A stretch of DNA of 45,787 bases from an uncultured Lachnospiraceae bacterium (lineage in GTDB: Bacteria; Bacillota; Clostridia; Lachnospirales; Lachnospiraceae): assembly GCA_900316855.1 (NCBI GenBank), contig ONEK01000002.1, forward strand, positions 1-45,787, read 5' to 3'. Both the position numbers and the translations under genes were made by a program. Numbering within the stretch: the stretch's first letter is position 1; every line of letters starts with the position of its first letter. Positions 7,623 through 16,122 of this stretch are shown in pieces. Under the pieces are notes generated by a model. The model was not told the origin of the DNA and made no database searches. It saw only the letters and a list, made by a program, of their open reading frames with translations.

Positions 7623-8708
7623 ATGATATCGAACCAGGTATTACAGAACACGATCGACGGAATCCGGGAGATTTCACATTCGGATATTGCGGTATGCGAC
7701 GCGCAGGGCCGGGAGGTTGTATCGACAGCCCCTGTTTTTCAGGATGCGGCCGCAGCTATTCCTGGCTTTGCGGCATCTCCTGCTGATTCCCAGACCGCAG
7801 GTCCGTTCCAGTTCTTCAAGGTATTTGATGAAAAGGTCCTGGAATATATCCTTGTGGTACGCGGTGATTCAGATTCCACTCTGCTCGTCGGAAGGATGGC
7901 GGCGTTCCAGATCAGGGGACTTCTCGGGGCATTCAAGGAGCATTATGACAAGGACAGCTTCATGAAGAACCTGCTGCTGGATAACCTGCTCCTGATCGAC
8001 ATCTACGAACGCGCGAAGAAGCTGCACATCCAGGCAAACAGTCCCCGTGTGGTCATGCTGATTGAATCTTCCCACGGGAGGAACCGCGACAAGGATGCCC
8101 TTGTGATCATGCAGGAATATATCGGCGCATCGCTGACGGATTTTGTCACCGCGGTCGACGAAAACGATGTGGTCGTGGTAAAGGACGTCTCCGACGGGGG
8201 CAGGAATATTGATATTAACCGTGCTGCGCAGTCCATGGCAGCGGTGCTGGAAGAGGCAGGCATTGAAGACGTCCGGATCGCTTACGGCACGGTCGTCGGG
8301 GAACTCAAGGAAATCAGTCATTCCTATAAGGAGGCGAGGATGGCACTGGATGTTTCCAGGATCTTCTTCGAGGAAAAGCAGATTATTGCCTACGATCAGC
8401 TGGGCATCGGCAGACTGATCTATCAGCTCCCGCTTCCGCTGTGCAAGATGTTCATCCGTGAAATCTTCAAGGACAGAAGTCCGGACGAGTTCGACGAGGA
8501 AACCCTGACTACCATCAATAAATTCTTTGAGAACAACCTGAATGTCTCCGAGACATCCCGGCAGCTGTTTATTCACCGAAATACGCTTGTCTACAGGCTT
8601 GACAAGCTCCAGAAGAGTACCGGCCTGGACCTTCGCGTCTTTGAGGATGCCATAACGTTCAAGATTGCGCTTATGGTCGTGAAATACATGAATTACGTAG
8701 AGAATTAG
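7623..8708 (+). CDS. CdaR/PucR-type transcriptional regulator
   Basis: A 361-residue cytoplasmic regulator. The N-terminal part (residues 1-125, starting ISNQVLQNTIDGIREISHSDIAVCDAQGREV) resembles the sugar-diacid recognition domain. The middle (130-270) resembles the CdaR GGDEF-like domain. The C-terminus (about 300-358, with NVSETSRQLFIHRNTLVYRLDKL) is a PucR-type helix-turn-helix. The ligand is unknown; sugar diacids are the classical inducers but need not apply here. The ATG at 7623 follows AAGGAG by about 9 bases and is preferred over the upstream in-frame TTG at 7569, which lies within an inverted repeat. The gene is only 13 bases from ftsE, so it probably shares a transcript with the division/hydrolase genes, an unexpected place for this class of regulator. 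Confidence 0.85.
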   Translation: MISNQVLQNTIDGIREISHSDIAVCDAQGREVVSTAPVFQDAAAAIPGFAASPADSQTAGPFQFFKVFDEKVLEYILVVRGDSDSTLLVGRMAAFQIRGLLGAFKEHYDKDSFMKNLLLDNLLLIDIYERAKKLHIQANSPRVVMLIESSHGRNRDKDALVIMQEYIGASLTDFVTAVDENDVVVVKDVSDGGRNIDINRAAQSMAAVLEEAGIEDVRIAYGTVVGELKEISHSYKEARMALDVSRIFFEEKQIIAYDQLGIGRLIYQLPLPLCKMFIREIFKDRSPDEFDEETLTTINKFFENNLNVSETSRQLFIHRNTLVYRLDKLQKSTGLDLRVFEDAITFKIALMVVKYMNYVEN

Positions 8709-8721
8709 GCTGGAGCCAACC

Positions 8722-9522
8722 ATGAATCAGTATTTACAGGAAGCGGAATACGCAGCGGACGACGTCGTCATTTCCATGCGCAATGTCAGCAAGCAGTATT
8801 CCAAGGAAGCGCCGGCGGTAACCCATGCGGACTTTACCGTGCGGGAGGGGGAGTTTGTTTTCATCACCGGGGAAACCGGCTCCGGCAAGTCTACCCTGAT
8901 GAAAATGATTGTTCACGAGCTGACGCCAAGCGCGGGACAGATCAATGTTCTCGGTTATGACCTGAATCATATCCGTCACGGTAAAATTCCGAAGTTCCGC
9001 AGGAATCTCGGAATTGTTTTCCAGGATTTCCGTCTTCTGAAGGACAGGAATGTCTACGAAAACGTTGCGTTTGCCCAGCGGATCATTCAGGTTCCGGGGG
9101 CACAGATCCAGAAGAATGTCCTGAATGCGCTGGACATGGTCGGCATGGCGGATAAATACCGCCGTCAGGTGACGCAGCTCTCCGGAGGGGAGCAGCAGCG
9201 CGTCGCCCTTGCGAGGGCGCTGGTCAATAAGCCGCTCATTCTGCTGGCAGATGAGCCTACCGGCAATCTGGATGCCGAGACAGCCTGGGGCGTGATGCAG
9301 CTGATCGACCGCGTCAACCGCGATTACGGGATGACCGTAGTTGTTGTCACGCACGACCGCGGGATTGTGGAGCGGATGAACAAGCGTGTGATCACGATGA
9401 AGCAGGGCGAAATCATATCGGATACGGCAGACAGCGCCGGTGAGGATTTTTATCCTGACGATACCATGCCGCTGGATTACCAGGATGTGGACGCAGACTG
9501 GAATGATGACTACGAGCAATAA
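8722..9522 (+). CDS. ftsE: Cell division ATP-binding protein FtsE
   Basis: A 266-residue ABC ATPase that pairs with FtsX at the division site or lateral wall to activate a peptidoglycan hydrolase. It shows Walker A GETGSGKST at 50-58, a Q-loop at Q101, the signature LSGGEQQR from 153, Walker B ILLADEP at 173-179 and the H-loop H211. A C-terminal tail of about 33 residues (234-266), rich in Asp and Glu, extends beyond the usual length of about 230 residues. GGAG lies upstream of the ATG. It is followed by ftsX after 18 bases, the canonical order. Confidence 0.95.
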   Translation: MNQYLQEAEYAADDVVISMRNVSKQYSKEAPAVTHADFTVREGEFVFITGETGSGKSTLMKMIVHELTPSAGQINVLGYDLNHIRHGKIPKFRRNLGIVFQDFRLLKDRNVYENVAFAQRIIQVPGAQIQKNVLNALDMVGMADKYRRQVTQLSGGEQQRVALARALVNKPLILLADEPTGNLDAETAWGVMQLIDRVNRDYGMTVVVVTHDRGIVERMNKRVITMKQGEIISDTADSAGEDFYPDDTMPLDYQDVDADWNDDYEQ

Positions 9523-9540
9523 GGAAAACCGGAACGATTT

Positions 9541-10431
9541 ATGAGAACATTATTCTATTCCATCGGACAGGGAATTCGTAACCTGCTCCGCAACAAGGGC
9601 TACGCAGCGGCATCGGTCGCAACCATGACCGCGTGCCTTTTTCTGTTCGGCCTTTTTTATTCCGTAATTACCAATATCCAGGCCATGGTCCGGAACGCGG
9701 AGGAAGGGGTGTCCGTGACTGTCTTTTTCCAGCCGGGCGTGACGGAGGATCAGATCAGACAGATCGAGGTCGCGGTAGGAGAGAGGCCGGAGGTCTCGGA
9801 TGTCGTTTATGTCTCCGCGGATGAGGCCTGGGCTTCGTTCTCAAAGGAATACCTGGGCGAGTACGCGGATGGCTTTGAAGATAATCCGCTGGCGGATTCC
9901 GCAAATCTCGAGATATATCTGAAGGATGTCTCCCGGCAGGAGGATCTCGTCAACTACCTGCAGGGACTGGATATCGTACGCGAGGTAAACCGGTCGGAGC
10001 TGACGGCTACGACGCTGACAGGAATCAATTCGCTGATGTGGTATGCGTCTGCCGCGATGATCGTCATTCTGTTTATTGTGTCGCTGTTCCTGATCAGCAA
10101 TACGGTAGCCACCGGCATTTCCAGTCACAGGGATGAAATTGCGATCATGAAATACATCGGGGCAACGGATTTCTTCGTCCGCGGACCTTATGTATTTGAG
10201 GGTGTGATCATCGGCGTTCTCGGTTCTCTTCTGCCGCTCGGGCTTAATTATTTCATCTACAATCGCGTGATTGAGATTATTTCCGGGAAATTTTCGATGC
10301 TGGCAAGATTGCTGACGTTTCTTCCGGTACAGACCGTCTTCCGTACGCTGATCCCGGTCTCCCTCATCCTGGGTGTCGGGATAGGCTTTTTCGGAAGTGT
10401 ATTTACAGTAAGGAAGCATCTGCATGTCTGA
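9541..10431 (+). CDS. ftsX: Cell division protein FtsX
   Basis: A 296-residue membrane subunit of the FtsEX complex. It has one N-terminal helix (about 22-44), a large extracellular loop (about 45-165) that in this family contacts the peptidoglycan hydrolase or its coiled-coil partner, and three C-terminal helices (about 165-190, 215-240 and 268-290) with the FtsX/MacB-type pattern around SSHRDEIAIMKYIGAT. Length and topology are normal. It overlaps the next gene, the M23 hydrolase, by 8 bases, which supports a direct functional pair. Confidence 0.95.
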   Translation: MRTLFYSIGQGIRNLLRNKGYAAASVATMTACLFLFGLFYSVITNIQAMVRNAEEGVSVTVFFQPGVTEDQIRQIEVAVGERPEVSDVVYVSADEAWASFSKEYLGEYADGFEDNPLADSANLEIYLKDVSRQEDLVNYLQGLDIVREVNRSELTATTLTGINSLMWYASAAMIVILFIVSLFLISNTVATGISSHRDEIAIMKYIGATDFFVRGPYVFEGVIIGVLGSLLPLGLNYFIYNRVIEIISGKFSMLARLLTFLPVQTVFRTLIPVSLILGVGIGFFGSVFTVRKHLHV

Positions 10432-11698
10432 TCGGCACAACAGACCCTGGCCTGAAGGGAAAATAAGTAAATATTCCGGGCGGTGCGCACGCGTGTGTGC
10501 ACTGCTTTTTGCGATTCTGTGCCTTGCCGCTTCCTGCGTGATTCCTGCTCTTGCCGATGAATCCGATGACGAAATTACCCAGGAAGAAATCGACGAACAG
10601 GAATCCCGGATCAGGGAGCAGAAGGATGCCAGCGAGGGCCTCAAATCCAATATCAGCGACCTGAATGCCATGAAGGAGGAGCTGGAGTCCTCGAAGTCCG
10701 ACCTCGAAACCTATGTCACACAGCTCGATGCAAAGCTGACCCAGATCCAGCAGAATATCGATGACCTGAACAGCCAGATTGACGCCAAGGAGGATGAAAT
10801 TACCCGTACCGCGGCGGAACTTGTTCAGGCCCAGAACACGCAGAAGCAGCAGTATGCCGCCATGAAGAAGCGGATCCAGTTCATCTATGAAAAGGGCGAT
10901 TCCTATGACCTGGAGATGCTGCTCTCTTCCGAGAGCTTTACGGACATGATGAGTAAAGCCAATTATATTAAGGCAATGTCCGACTATGACCAGAAAAAGC
11001 TGGAGGAATTCCGTGCACAGGCGGCGCTGATCGCCGAAACCAAGCAGCGCCTGGAGGAACAGAAACAGGAACTCAGTGACAAGAAAGCGGAGGTCGAACA
11101 GGACCAGTCCAACATGAAGGCGCTGGTGGCGGACAAGCAGCAGCAGATTGCCGGGGTGAACGCGGACATCAGCGACAAGGAAGCCGCAATTGCCCAGTAT
11201 GAGAAACAGCTCGAGGAACAGAATGCCGCCATCGCCGCCCTGGAAGCGCAGGTCGCGGCGGCGAAGCAGAAACTGGCATCCCAGAATGCCCGTCACTACT
11301 CCGGCGGCGTATTCACCTGGCCGTGCCCTTCGTATTCCTACATCTCCTCGGATTTCGGCTATCGCGTGCATCCGATTTACGGTGTGACAAAATTCCATTC
11401 CGGGCTCGACATGGCGGCGAATTACGGCGCACCAATCCTGGCAGCCTACGAGGGCACGGTTGTCGCGGCGTCCTATGACTGGTCCATGGGCAATTATGTC
11501 ATGATCGATCACGGGGACGGACTCTACACGGTTTATATGCATGCTTCGGCACTCTATGTACAGACAGGACAGGAGGTATCCGCGGGGCAGCAGATCGCAG
11601 CTGTCGGCTCAACCGGATCATCGACCGGGCCGCATCTGCATTTTTCGGTCCGTCTTAATGGACAGTATGTCAGCCCATGGAGTTATCTGGGCGGCTGA
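10424..11698 (+). CDS. Coiled-coil M23 peptidoglycan hydrolase, FtsEX partner
   Basis: A 424-residue exported cell-wall hydrolase. A long signal sequence ends near residue 44 (ASCVIPALADE). Residues 45-290 are a charged heptad-rich coiled coil, the part that in EnvC- or PcsB-like proteins contacts FtsX. Residues 300-424 are a LytM/M23 zinc endopeptidase domain with H325-x3-D329 in HSGLD and HLH at 404-406. These motifs suggest a catalytically competent enzyme rather than a degenerate activator. The start overlaps the end of ftsX, and a CtpA-type protease follows after a short gap. The combination matches the firmicute arrangement in which FtsEX gates a hydrolase. Confidence 0.92.
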   Translation: MSDRHNRPWPEGKISKYSGRCARVCALLFAILCLAASCVIPALADESDDEITQEEIDEQESRIREQKDASEGLKSNISDLNAMKEELESSKSDLETYVTQLDAKLTQIQQNIDDLNSQIDAKEDEITRTAAELVQAQNTQKQQYAAMKKRIQFIYEKGDSYDLEMLLSSESFTDMMSKANYIKAMSDYDQKKLEEFRAQAALIAETKQRLEEQKQELSDKKAEVEQDQSNMKALVADKQQQIAGVNADISDKEAAIAQYEKQLEEQNAAIAALEAQVAAAKQKLASQNARHYSGGVFTWPCPSYSYISSDFGYRVHPIYGVTKFHSGLDMAANYGAPILAAYEGTVVAASYDWSMGNYVMIDHGDGLYTVYMHASALYVQTGQEVSAGQQIAAVGSTGSSTGPHLHFSVRLNGQYVSPWSYLGG

Positions 11699-11786
11699 CA
11701 CCTACATTGTGCCCGTACAGGGAAACGTATTCATGGATTTTCTGTGATTTATGCCTGGCAGGAGGCGGCAGGTCAAGGTCTTGACT

Positions 11787-13097
11787 ATGGAAACAAAGGA
11801 ACAGAATCAGCAGAACGGGGCGGCCCGCAATGGGCAGGAGAACAGGCAGGAACCGGCTCCCTCCCGCAGGAGAGTATTTCTTGCGGGTATTTTAACCGGG
11901 GTTCTCGTTACCTGCATCGCGGGCAGCGCAGGCATGATCGGGTACCGCCTGGCAGAAGGCGGCAGGGCAGTTGTCGCACAAGCGGATCCGGACACGGAGA
12001 GCGGTTCTGCTGTCAACGAGGAGAGTGTAAAAAAGCTACAGCTCCTGGAAGACGAAATCAATGAATACTATTACGAGAGCGACGACGTCACACGTTCGCA
12101 GAAGGAAGACGGGCTGTACAAGGGCCTGATTGAATCCCTTAATGACCCGTATTCCGTATATTATACCGGGGAAGAGGTCCGGGACCTCTCGGAGAGCATC
12201 AGCGGTTCATTCTATGGAATCGGAGCCTACATCTCCACGGACAAGGAGACCGGGTACCCCATGATTGCCGGCGTGATGGAGGATGGCTCAGCCGGAAAGG
12301 CAGGTATCCTGCCGGGCGATCTGATTGTTGAGGTGGATGGAAATCCGGTTGAGGGAGAGTCCCTCGATGAGGTTGTCAGCAGGGTTCGCGGCGAAGAGGG
12401 CACATCGGTGCACCTCAGGATTTACCGGGACGGCAAGCCGGATTATCTGGAATTCGATATTGAGAGGGCGAAGGTCGATGAGACGACCGTTGACGGGCGG
12501 ATGCTCGACAAAGACTACGGGATCGGCTACCTTGCAATCTCGCAGTTTGACACAGTCACAACGGAGCAGTTTGATACCTGTCTCGGGGAGCTGAAGCAGG
12601 AAGGGCTGAAGGGGCTTATTCTGGACCTGCGCAACAATCCAGGCGGGAATGTGGACACAGTTACCGATATAGCCGGAAATTTCCTGCCGGAGGGACTCGT
12701 TTTCTATACACTGGAGAAGGACGGAACCAGAACGGACTATTCCTGCGACGGGAAGAACCAGCTGAAGCTGCCGCTTGTGGTTCTGGTGAACGGCAACTCC
12801 GCTTCCGCGTCGGAAATCCTCTCCGGAGCGATTCAGGATGCAGGGAGCGGCACTATTCTCGGGACACAGACCTACGGGAAGGGAGTGGTACAGTCTGTCA
12901 TGACGCTCAATGACGGGAGCGGTCTGAAGCTGACGATCGCCAACTACTTTACCCGGAACGGAAACAATATCAACAAGATCGGCATCACGCCGGACGTAGA
13001 GCTTGAGTTCGATTCAGATGCCTATACGCAGGATGGATCGGATAACCAGCTGCAGAGGGCACAGGAACTCGTGGAAGAGGAGCTGAATGTACCCTGA
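11787..13097 (+). CDS. C-terminal processing protease, S41/CtpA family
   Basis: A 436-residue membrane-anchored S41 serine protease acting outside the membrane. It has a hydrophilic N-terminus, a single helix (about 31-52), a linker, a PDZ domain (about 140-220) and the S41 catalytic domain. The catalytic Ser/Lys dyad is S340 in GNSASASEI and K365 in TYGKGVVQ, 25 residues apart as expected. The start is uncertain: ATG 11787 has a weak AAGG 8 bases upstream, while an in-frame ATG at 11751 would add 12 residues but lacks a Shine-Dalgarno sequence. Last in the ftsEX operon, it may trim or regulate the hydrolase complex, as Ctp proteases do in other bacteria (inference). Confidence 0.92.
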   Translation: METKEQNQQNGAARNGQENRQEPAPSRRRVFLAGILTGVLVTCIAGSAGMIGYRLAEGGRAVVAQADPDTESGSAVNEESVKKLQLLEDEINEYYYESDDVTRSQKEDGLYKGLIESLNDPYSVYYTGEEVRDLSESISGSFYGIGAYISTDKETGYPMIAGVMEDGSAGKAGILPGDLIVEVDGNPVEGESLDEVVSRVRGEEGTSVHLRIYRDGKPDYLEFDIERAKVDETTVDGRMLDKDYGIGYLAISQFDTVTTEQFDTCLGELKQEGLKGLILDLRNNPGGNVDTVTDIAGNFLPEGLVFYTLEKDGTRTDYSCDGKNQLKLPLVVLVNGNSASASEILSGAIQDAGSGTILGTQTYGKGVVQSVMTLNDGSGLKLTIANYFTRNGNNINKIGITPDVELEFDSDAYTQDGSDNQLQRAQELVEEELNVP

Positions 13098-13186
13098 TGA
13101 ATCGTCCGCTGCCGCAGGAGCGGTGGATGCTGCATCTTTCGAAAACGATTTTGCAAGGCGCTAGCTAAAACAGACGGCGCAGCACG

Positions 13187-13229
13187 AAAAGCCCGTGCGG
13201 GAGTCCGGAACCTCCTGCGCGGGCTTTTA
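13187..13229 (+). terminator. Rho-independent terminator of the ftsEX operon
   Basis: A GC-rich stem starting AAAAGCCCG and ending CGGGCTTTT (13187-13229), with inner pairing GGGAG/CTCC, ends in a short T run. It lies 90 bases after the protease stop codon and isolates the following transporter operon. Confidence 0.8.
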
Positions 13230-13276
13230 TGTGATGCAGGGATCGGCGAAGCCGGGAATGTTTCCTATCATATAAA

Positions 13277-13290
13277 ACGAAAACGTTTGA
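13277..13290. promoter_or_regulatory. LacI-type operator candidate, upstream copy
   Basis: ACGAAAACGTTTGA carries the AAACGTTT palindrome with a central CG, typical of LacI/CcpA-family operators. It recurs at 13451-13464. Extended over 25 bases (13277-13301 against 13451-13475), the two copies match at 21 positions. It lies 174 bases upstream of the second copy. Confidence 0.55.
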
Positions 13291-13415
13291 AGAATAATGG
13301 CAAATAAAAGAACGAATACCGAGTTATGGGTGTGAAAAAGGCACAAAAATCATCTCCGCGAACTGTGGAAACATAACAAAAATGGAAAAAATGCACAATT
13401 CAGCCTGAAATTCGC

Positions 13416-13444
13416 TTGATTTCATAGCGAAAGTGATTTATAAA
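13416..13444 (+). promoter_or_regulatory. Promoter of the sugar ABC transporter operon
   Basis: TTGATT at 13416-13421 and TATAAA at 13439-13444 have an ideal 17-base spacer. The predicted start near 13451 falls inside the operator copy at 13451-13464, so repressor binding there would block initiation. A GGAG precedes the lipoprotein ATG. The rest of the 405-base gap 13098-13502 holds the preceding terminator, the upstream operator copy and AT-rich DNA. Confidence 0.7.
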
Positions 13445-13450
13445 GTAACT

Positions 13451-13464
13451 ACGAAAACGTTTAA
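13451..13464. promoter_or_regulatory. LacI-type operator candidate over the transcription start
   Basis: ACGAAAACGTTTAA begins 7 bases after the -10 box and overlaps the predicted start site. It differs from the upstream copy by one base in 14. The regulator is not in this window; a LacI-family sugar repressor or CcpA is inferred from the operator type. Confidence 0.6.
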
Positions 13465-13502
13465 GGAACAATGACGTTCCTGAGAAGTATGGAGGATGAG
13501 CT

Positions 13503-14957
13503 ATGAAAAAGAAGTTACTGAGCACATTACTTGCTTCTACGATGGTAGCCGGTATGCTCGCCGGCTGCGGATCTTCTTCGGATTCCGCAGCTCCTGCGGC
13601 AACACAGGCACCCGCAGCAGCAACCGAGGCAGCCACTGAGGCACCTGCAGCAGCAACCGAGGCAGCTACGGAGGCCGCGACAGAGGCGCCTGCAGCGGAC
13701 GAGGGCAAGGTTCTCAACATCCAGTGCTGGAATGAGGAGTTCATCAATCGCCTGACCGATCACTATCCGGGATATGAGGCTAACGATGCCAGCGATCCCA
13801 CCAAGGGCGGCAAGATCGGCGATGTAGAGGTGAAGTTCACCATCACCCCTTCTGATGACAATGCATATCAGAACAACCTGGACACCATTCTTCCCGAGAA
13901 CGCAAACGCATCGGCGGATGATAAGGTTGATATCTTCCTGATGGAAGCTGATTACGCGTTAAAGTATGTCAACAGTGACGTAACCATGAACCTCGCGGAT
14001 CTCGGCATCGATGCCGACAAGGATCTCGGTGATCAGTTCCAGTACACGAAGGACATCGTAACCGATGCAACCGGCAACCTGAAGGGCGCTTCCTGGCAGG
14101 CATGCTCCGCAGGTCTGATTTACAACCGCGCTGCAGCGAAGGAAGTTCTCGGATCCGACGATCCCGCAGATGTACAGGAAGCAGTCAAGGACTGGGATAC
14201 CTTCAATGCGACGGCTGCGAAGCTGAAGGAGAAAGGCTACACCATCACTTCCTCCGTTAACGATACCTACCGTGTATATTCCAACAATGTTTCGGCTCCG
14301 TGGGTACAGGACGGCAAGGTTGTAATTGACGACAACATCAAGAAGTGGGCAGATGATTCCAAGGCTCTGCTGGATGCAGGTGAGACAAACAACTATGAGC
14401 TCTGGTCGGATGACTGGAACAAGGGCTTCTATCCGGACGGCAAGGTATTCTGCTACTTCGGACCTGCATGGCTCATCAACTTCTCCATGGCACCGGATCA
14501 GGATGGTTCCATCGCGAAGGACGGCGGCTGGGGCTTCTGCGTAGGACCTCAGAGCTTCTACTGGGGCGGCACATGGATTGCAGCTGCAGCCGGAACGGAC
14601 AACCCTACACTGGTTAAGGATGTCATCCTCACCATGACCACGGACCAGGATGTGCTCAAGGAGATCGTTGAGAAGGATTATGACTGTGTCAACAGCAAGT
14701 CCCTTCTTACCTCTCTTGCAGCTGATGATTCCTTCGGTCTGCCGGTACTGGGCGGCCAGAATCCTTACGGCGAACTCGAGAAGGGTGCCGAGAACGTTGA
14801 TATGTCCAACATCTCCGATTATGATCAGGGCTGCAACGAGGAATTCCAGACAGCTATGAAAGGCTTCTTCGACGGCAACTACAAGACCTATGATGATGCT
14901 GTGGCAGCATTCAACAAGGCGATCGTTGAGAAGTACCCTGAGCTGACAACAGACTGA
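13503..14957 (+). CDS. Carbohydrate ABC transporter substrate-binding lipoprotein
   Basis: A 484-residue solute-binding protein of the family-1 extracellular sugar-binding type. A lipoprotein signal with lipobox LAGC places the acylated cysteine at residue 22. A low-complexity linker rich in Ala, Thr, Glu and Pro (about 23-66) tethers the two-lobed binding domain to the membrane. The mature domain contains many Trp, Tyr and Asp residues, consistent with oligosaccharide binding; the actual sugar is not evident. It heads an operon with two permease genes and lacks its own ATPase gene, so it probably uses a shared MsmK-type ATPase encoded elsewhere. Expression is probably controlled by the LacI-type operators upstream. 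Confidence 0.93.
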   Translation: MKKKLLSTLLASTMVAGMLAGCGSSSDSAAPAATQAPAAATEAATEAPAAATEAATEAATEAPAADEGKVLNIQCWNEEFINRLTDHYPGYEANDASDPTKGGKIGDVEVKFTITPSDDNAYQNNLDTILPENANASADDKVDIFLMEADYALKYVNSDVTMNLADLGIDADKDLGDQFQYTKDIVTDATGNLKGASWQACSAGLIYNRAAAKEVLGSDDPADVQEAVKDWDTFNATAAKLKEKGYTITSSVNDTYRVYSNNVSAPWVQDGKVVIDDNIKKWADDSKALLDAGETNNYELWSDDWNKGFYPDGKVFCYFGPAWLINFSMAPDQDGSIAKDGGWGFCVGPQSFYWGGTWIAAAAGTDNPTLVKDVILTMTTDQDVLKEIVEKDYDCVNSKSLLTSLAADDSFGLPVLGGQNPYGELEKGAENVDMSNISDYDQGCNEEFQTAMKGFFDGNYKTYDDAVAAFNKAIVEKYPELTTD

Positions 14958-14997
14958 TCGGAACACAGACAGTGTGACAACAGTCAGGTAAGTGCGG

Positions 14998-15036
14998 AGT
15001 GCCTGCCCGCCGCAAGGCGGGCAGGCACTCTTTTTT
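14998..15036 (+). terminator. Intra-operon terminator-like hairpin after the binding protein gene
   Basis: A perfect 14-bp stem (14998-15011 against 15016-15029) with a GCAA tetraloop is followed by CTTTTTT. It lies between the binding protein gene and the permeases, where partial termination and 3'-end stabilisation commonly raise binding protein levels over permease levels. Confidence 0.85.
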
Positions 15037-15157
15037 CCGGGAAATTAATGGGATTTCTGAATGTGCAGCGGTCTCTTTCGCAGGGGAGAGGAAAGAGGCC
15101 GGCTGGAGGTTTCGAAATCCGGCACGAAGTTCCGGCAGTGAGTACAGGAGGAATGGC

Positions 15158-16066
15158 ATGAAGAAAACAAGCAAGGTTGTGGAATACAACAAATGGGGAT
15201 ATATCTTCCTCATCCCCTTTACGGTTGTTTATGCAATCTTTCAGCTGATCCCGCTGATCAGCACGATCTATAACAGCTTTTTCGAGAATTTCCGCTCCGG
15301 ACTCAAGCAGATCGGGCCGAACTTCATCGGATTTGCCAACTATGCCAAGATCCTGTCCGACGGTGATCTCTGGAAATATATGGGCAATACGATGATCATG
15401 TGGATCATCGGTTTTGTCCCGCAGATTCTGGTCTCACTCCTTCTGGCGGCGTGGTTTACCGATCCGTCACTAAGGCTGAAATGTCAGCAGTTTTTCAAGA
15501 CAGTGATCTATCTGCCGAACCTCATCATGGCATCCGCATTTGCCATGCTGTTCTTCACACTGTTTGCAGACAGCGGCCCGGTCAATTCCATCCTGATTCA
15601 GATGGGAATCCTGGAGAAGCCTTTCTCGTTCATGTCGAGCGTCACAGCGACGAGATGCCTCGTCGGGCTGATGAATTTCCTGATGTGGTTCGGCAATACT
15701 ACAATTCTGCTGATGGCAGGTATGATGGGTATTGATCAGTCTCTGTTCGAGGCAGCCGAAGTGGATGGCGCAACAGCGGGACAGATTTTCCGCAAGGTAA
15801 CGCTGCCGCTGCTTCGCCCTATACTCGTCTATGTCATGATTACTTCCCTCATCGGCGGTCTGCAGATGTTCGATGTTCCGCAGATCCTGACAAACGGCTC
15901 CGGCGATCCTGCAAGAAGCACCCTGACCATGATCATGTGGTTGAACAAACACCTCTACAGCAAGAATTTCGGCATGGGCGGTGCGCTCTCCGTGCTGCTG
16001 TTCCTGGTAACCGGCGTCCTGAGTATTGCGGTCTTTAAGATGACCGGCACGAACACAGACAAGTAA
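15158..16066 (+). CDS. Sugar ABC transporter permease, MalF type
   Basis: A 302-residue inner-membrane permease with six predicted helices. The coupling (EAA) loop EAAEVDGATAGQIFRKVTLP, followed by LLRP, contacts the ATPase. The short periplasmic part makes it like the compact MalF/UgpA-type subunits of Gram-positive sugar importers. The ATG at 15158 is preceded by AGGAGG; the frame is open upstream to 14999 but that region contains the terminator-like hairpin. It forms the membrane channel with the downstream permease. Confidence 0.94.
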   Translation: MKKTSKVVEYNKWGYIFLIPFTVVYAIFQLIPLISTIYNSFFENFRSGLKQIGPNFIGFANYAKILSDGDLWKYMGNTMIMWIIGFVPQILVSLLLAAWFTDPSLRLKCQQFFKTVIYLPNLIMASAFAMLFFTLFADSGPVNSILIQMGILEKPFSFMSSVTATRCLVGLMNFLMWFGNTTILLMAGMMGIDQSLFEAAEVDGATAGQIFRKVTLPLLRPILVYVMITSLIGGLQMFDVPQILTNGSGDPARSTLTMIMWLNKHLYSKNFGMGGALSVLLFLVTGVLSIAVFKMTGTNTDK

Positions 16067-16086
16067 CCGGCAACCGATCGGAGAAA

Positions 16087-16104
16087 TGCCTGCTGACGCA
16101 GGCA
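16087..16104 (+). repeat. Pre-Shine-Dalgarno hairpin, CTGCTGAC family, copy B
   Basis: TGCCTGCTGACGCAGGCA forms a 7-bp stem with a TGAC loop. The GGAGG of the next permease gene begins 9 bases later (16113). The hairpin sequence is identical to the two copies before ftsH. Confidence 0.75.
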
Positions 16105-16122
16105 CTGGAATTGGAGGTTAAC

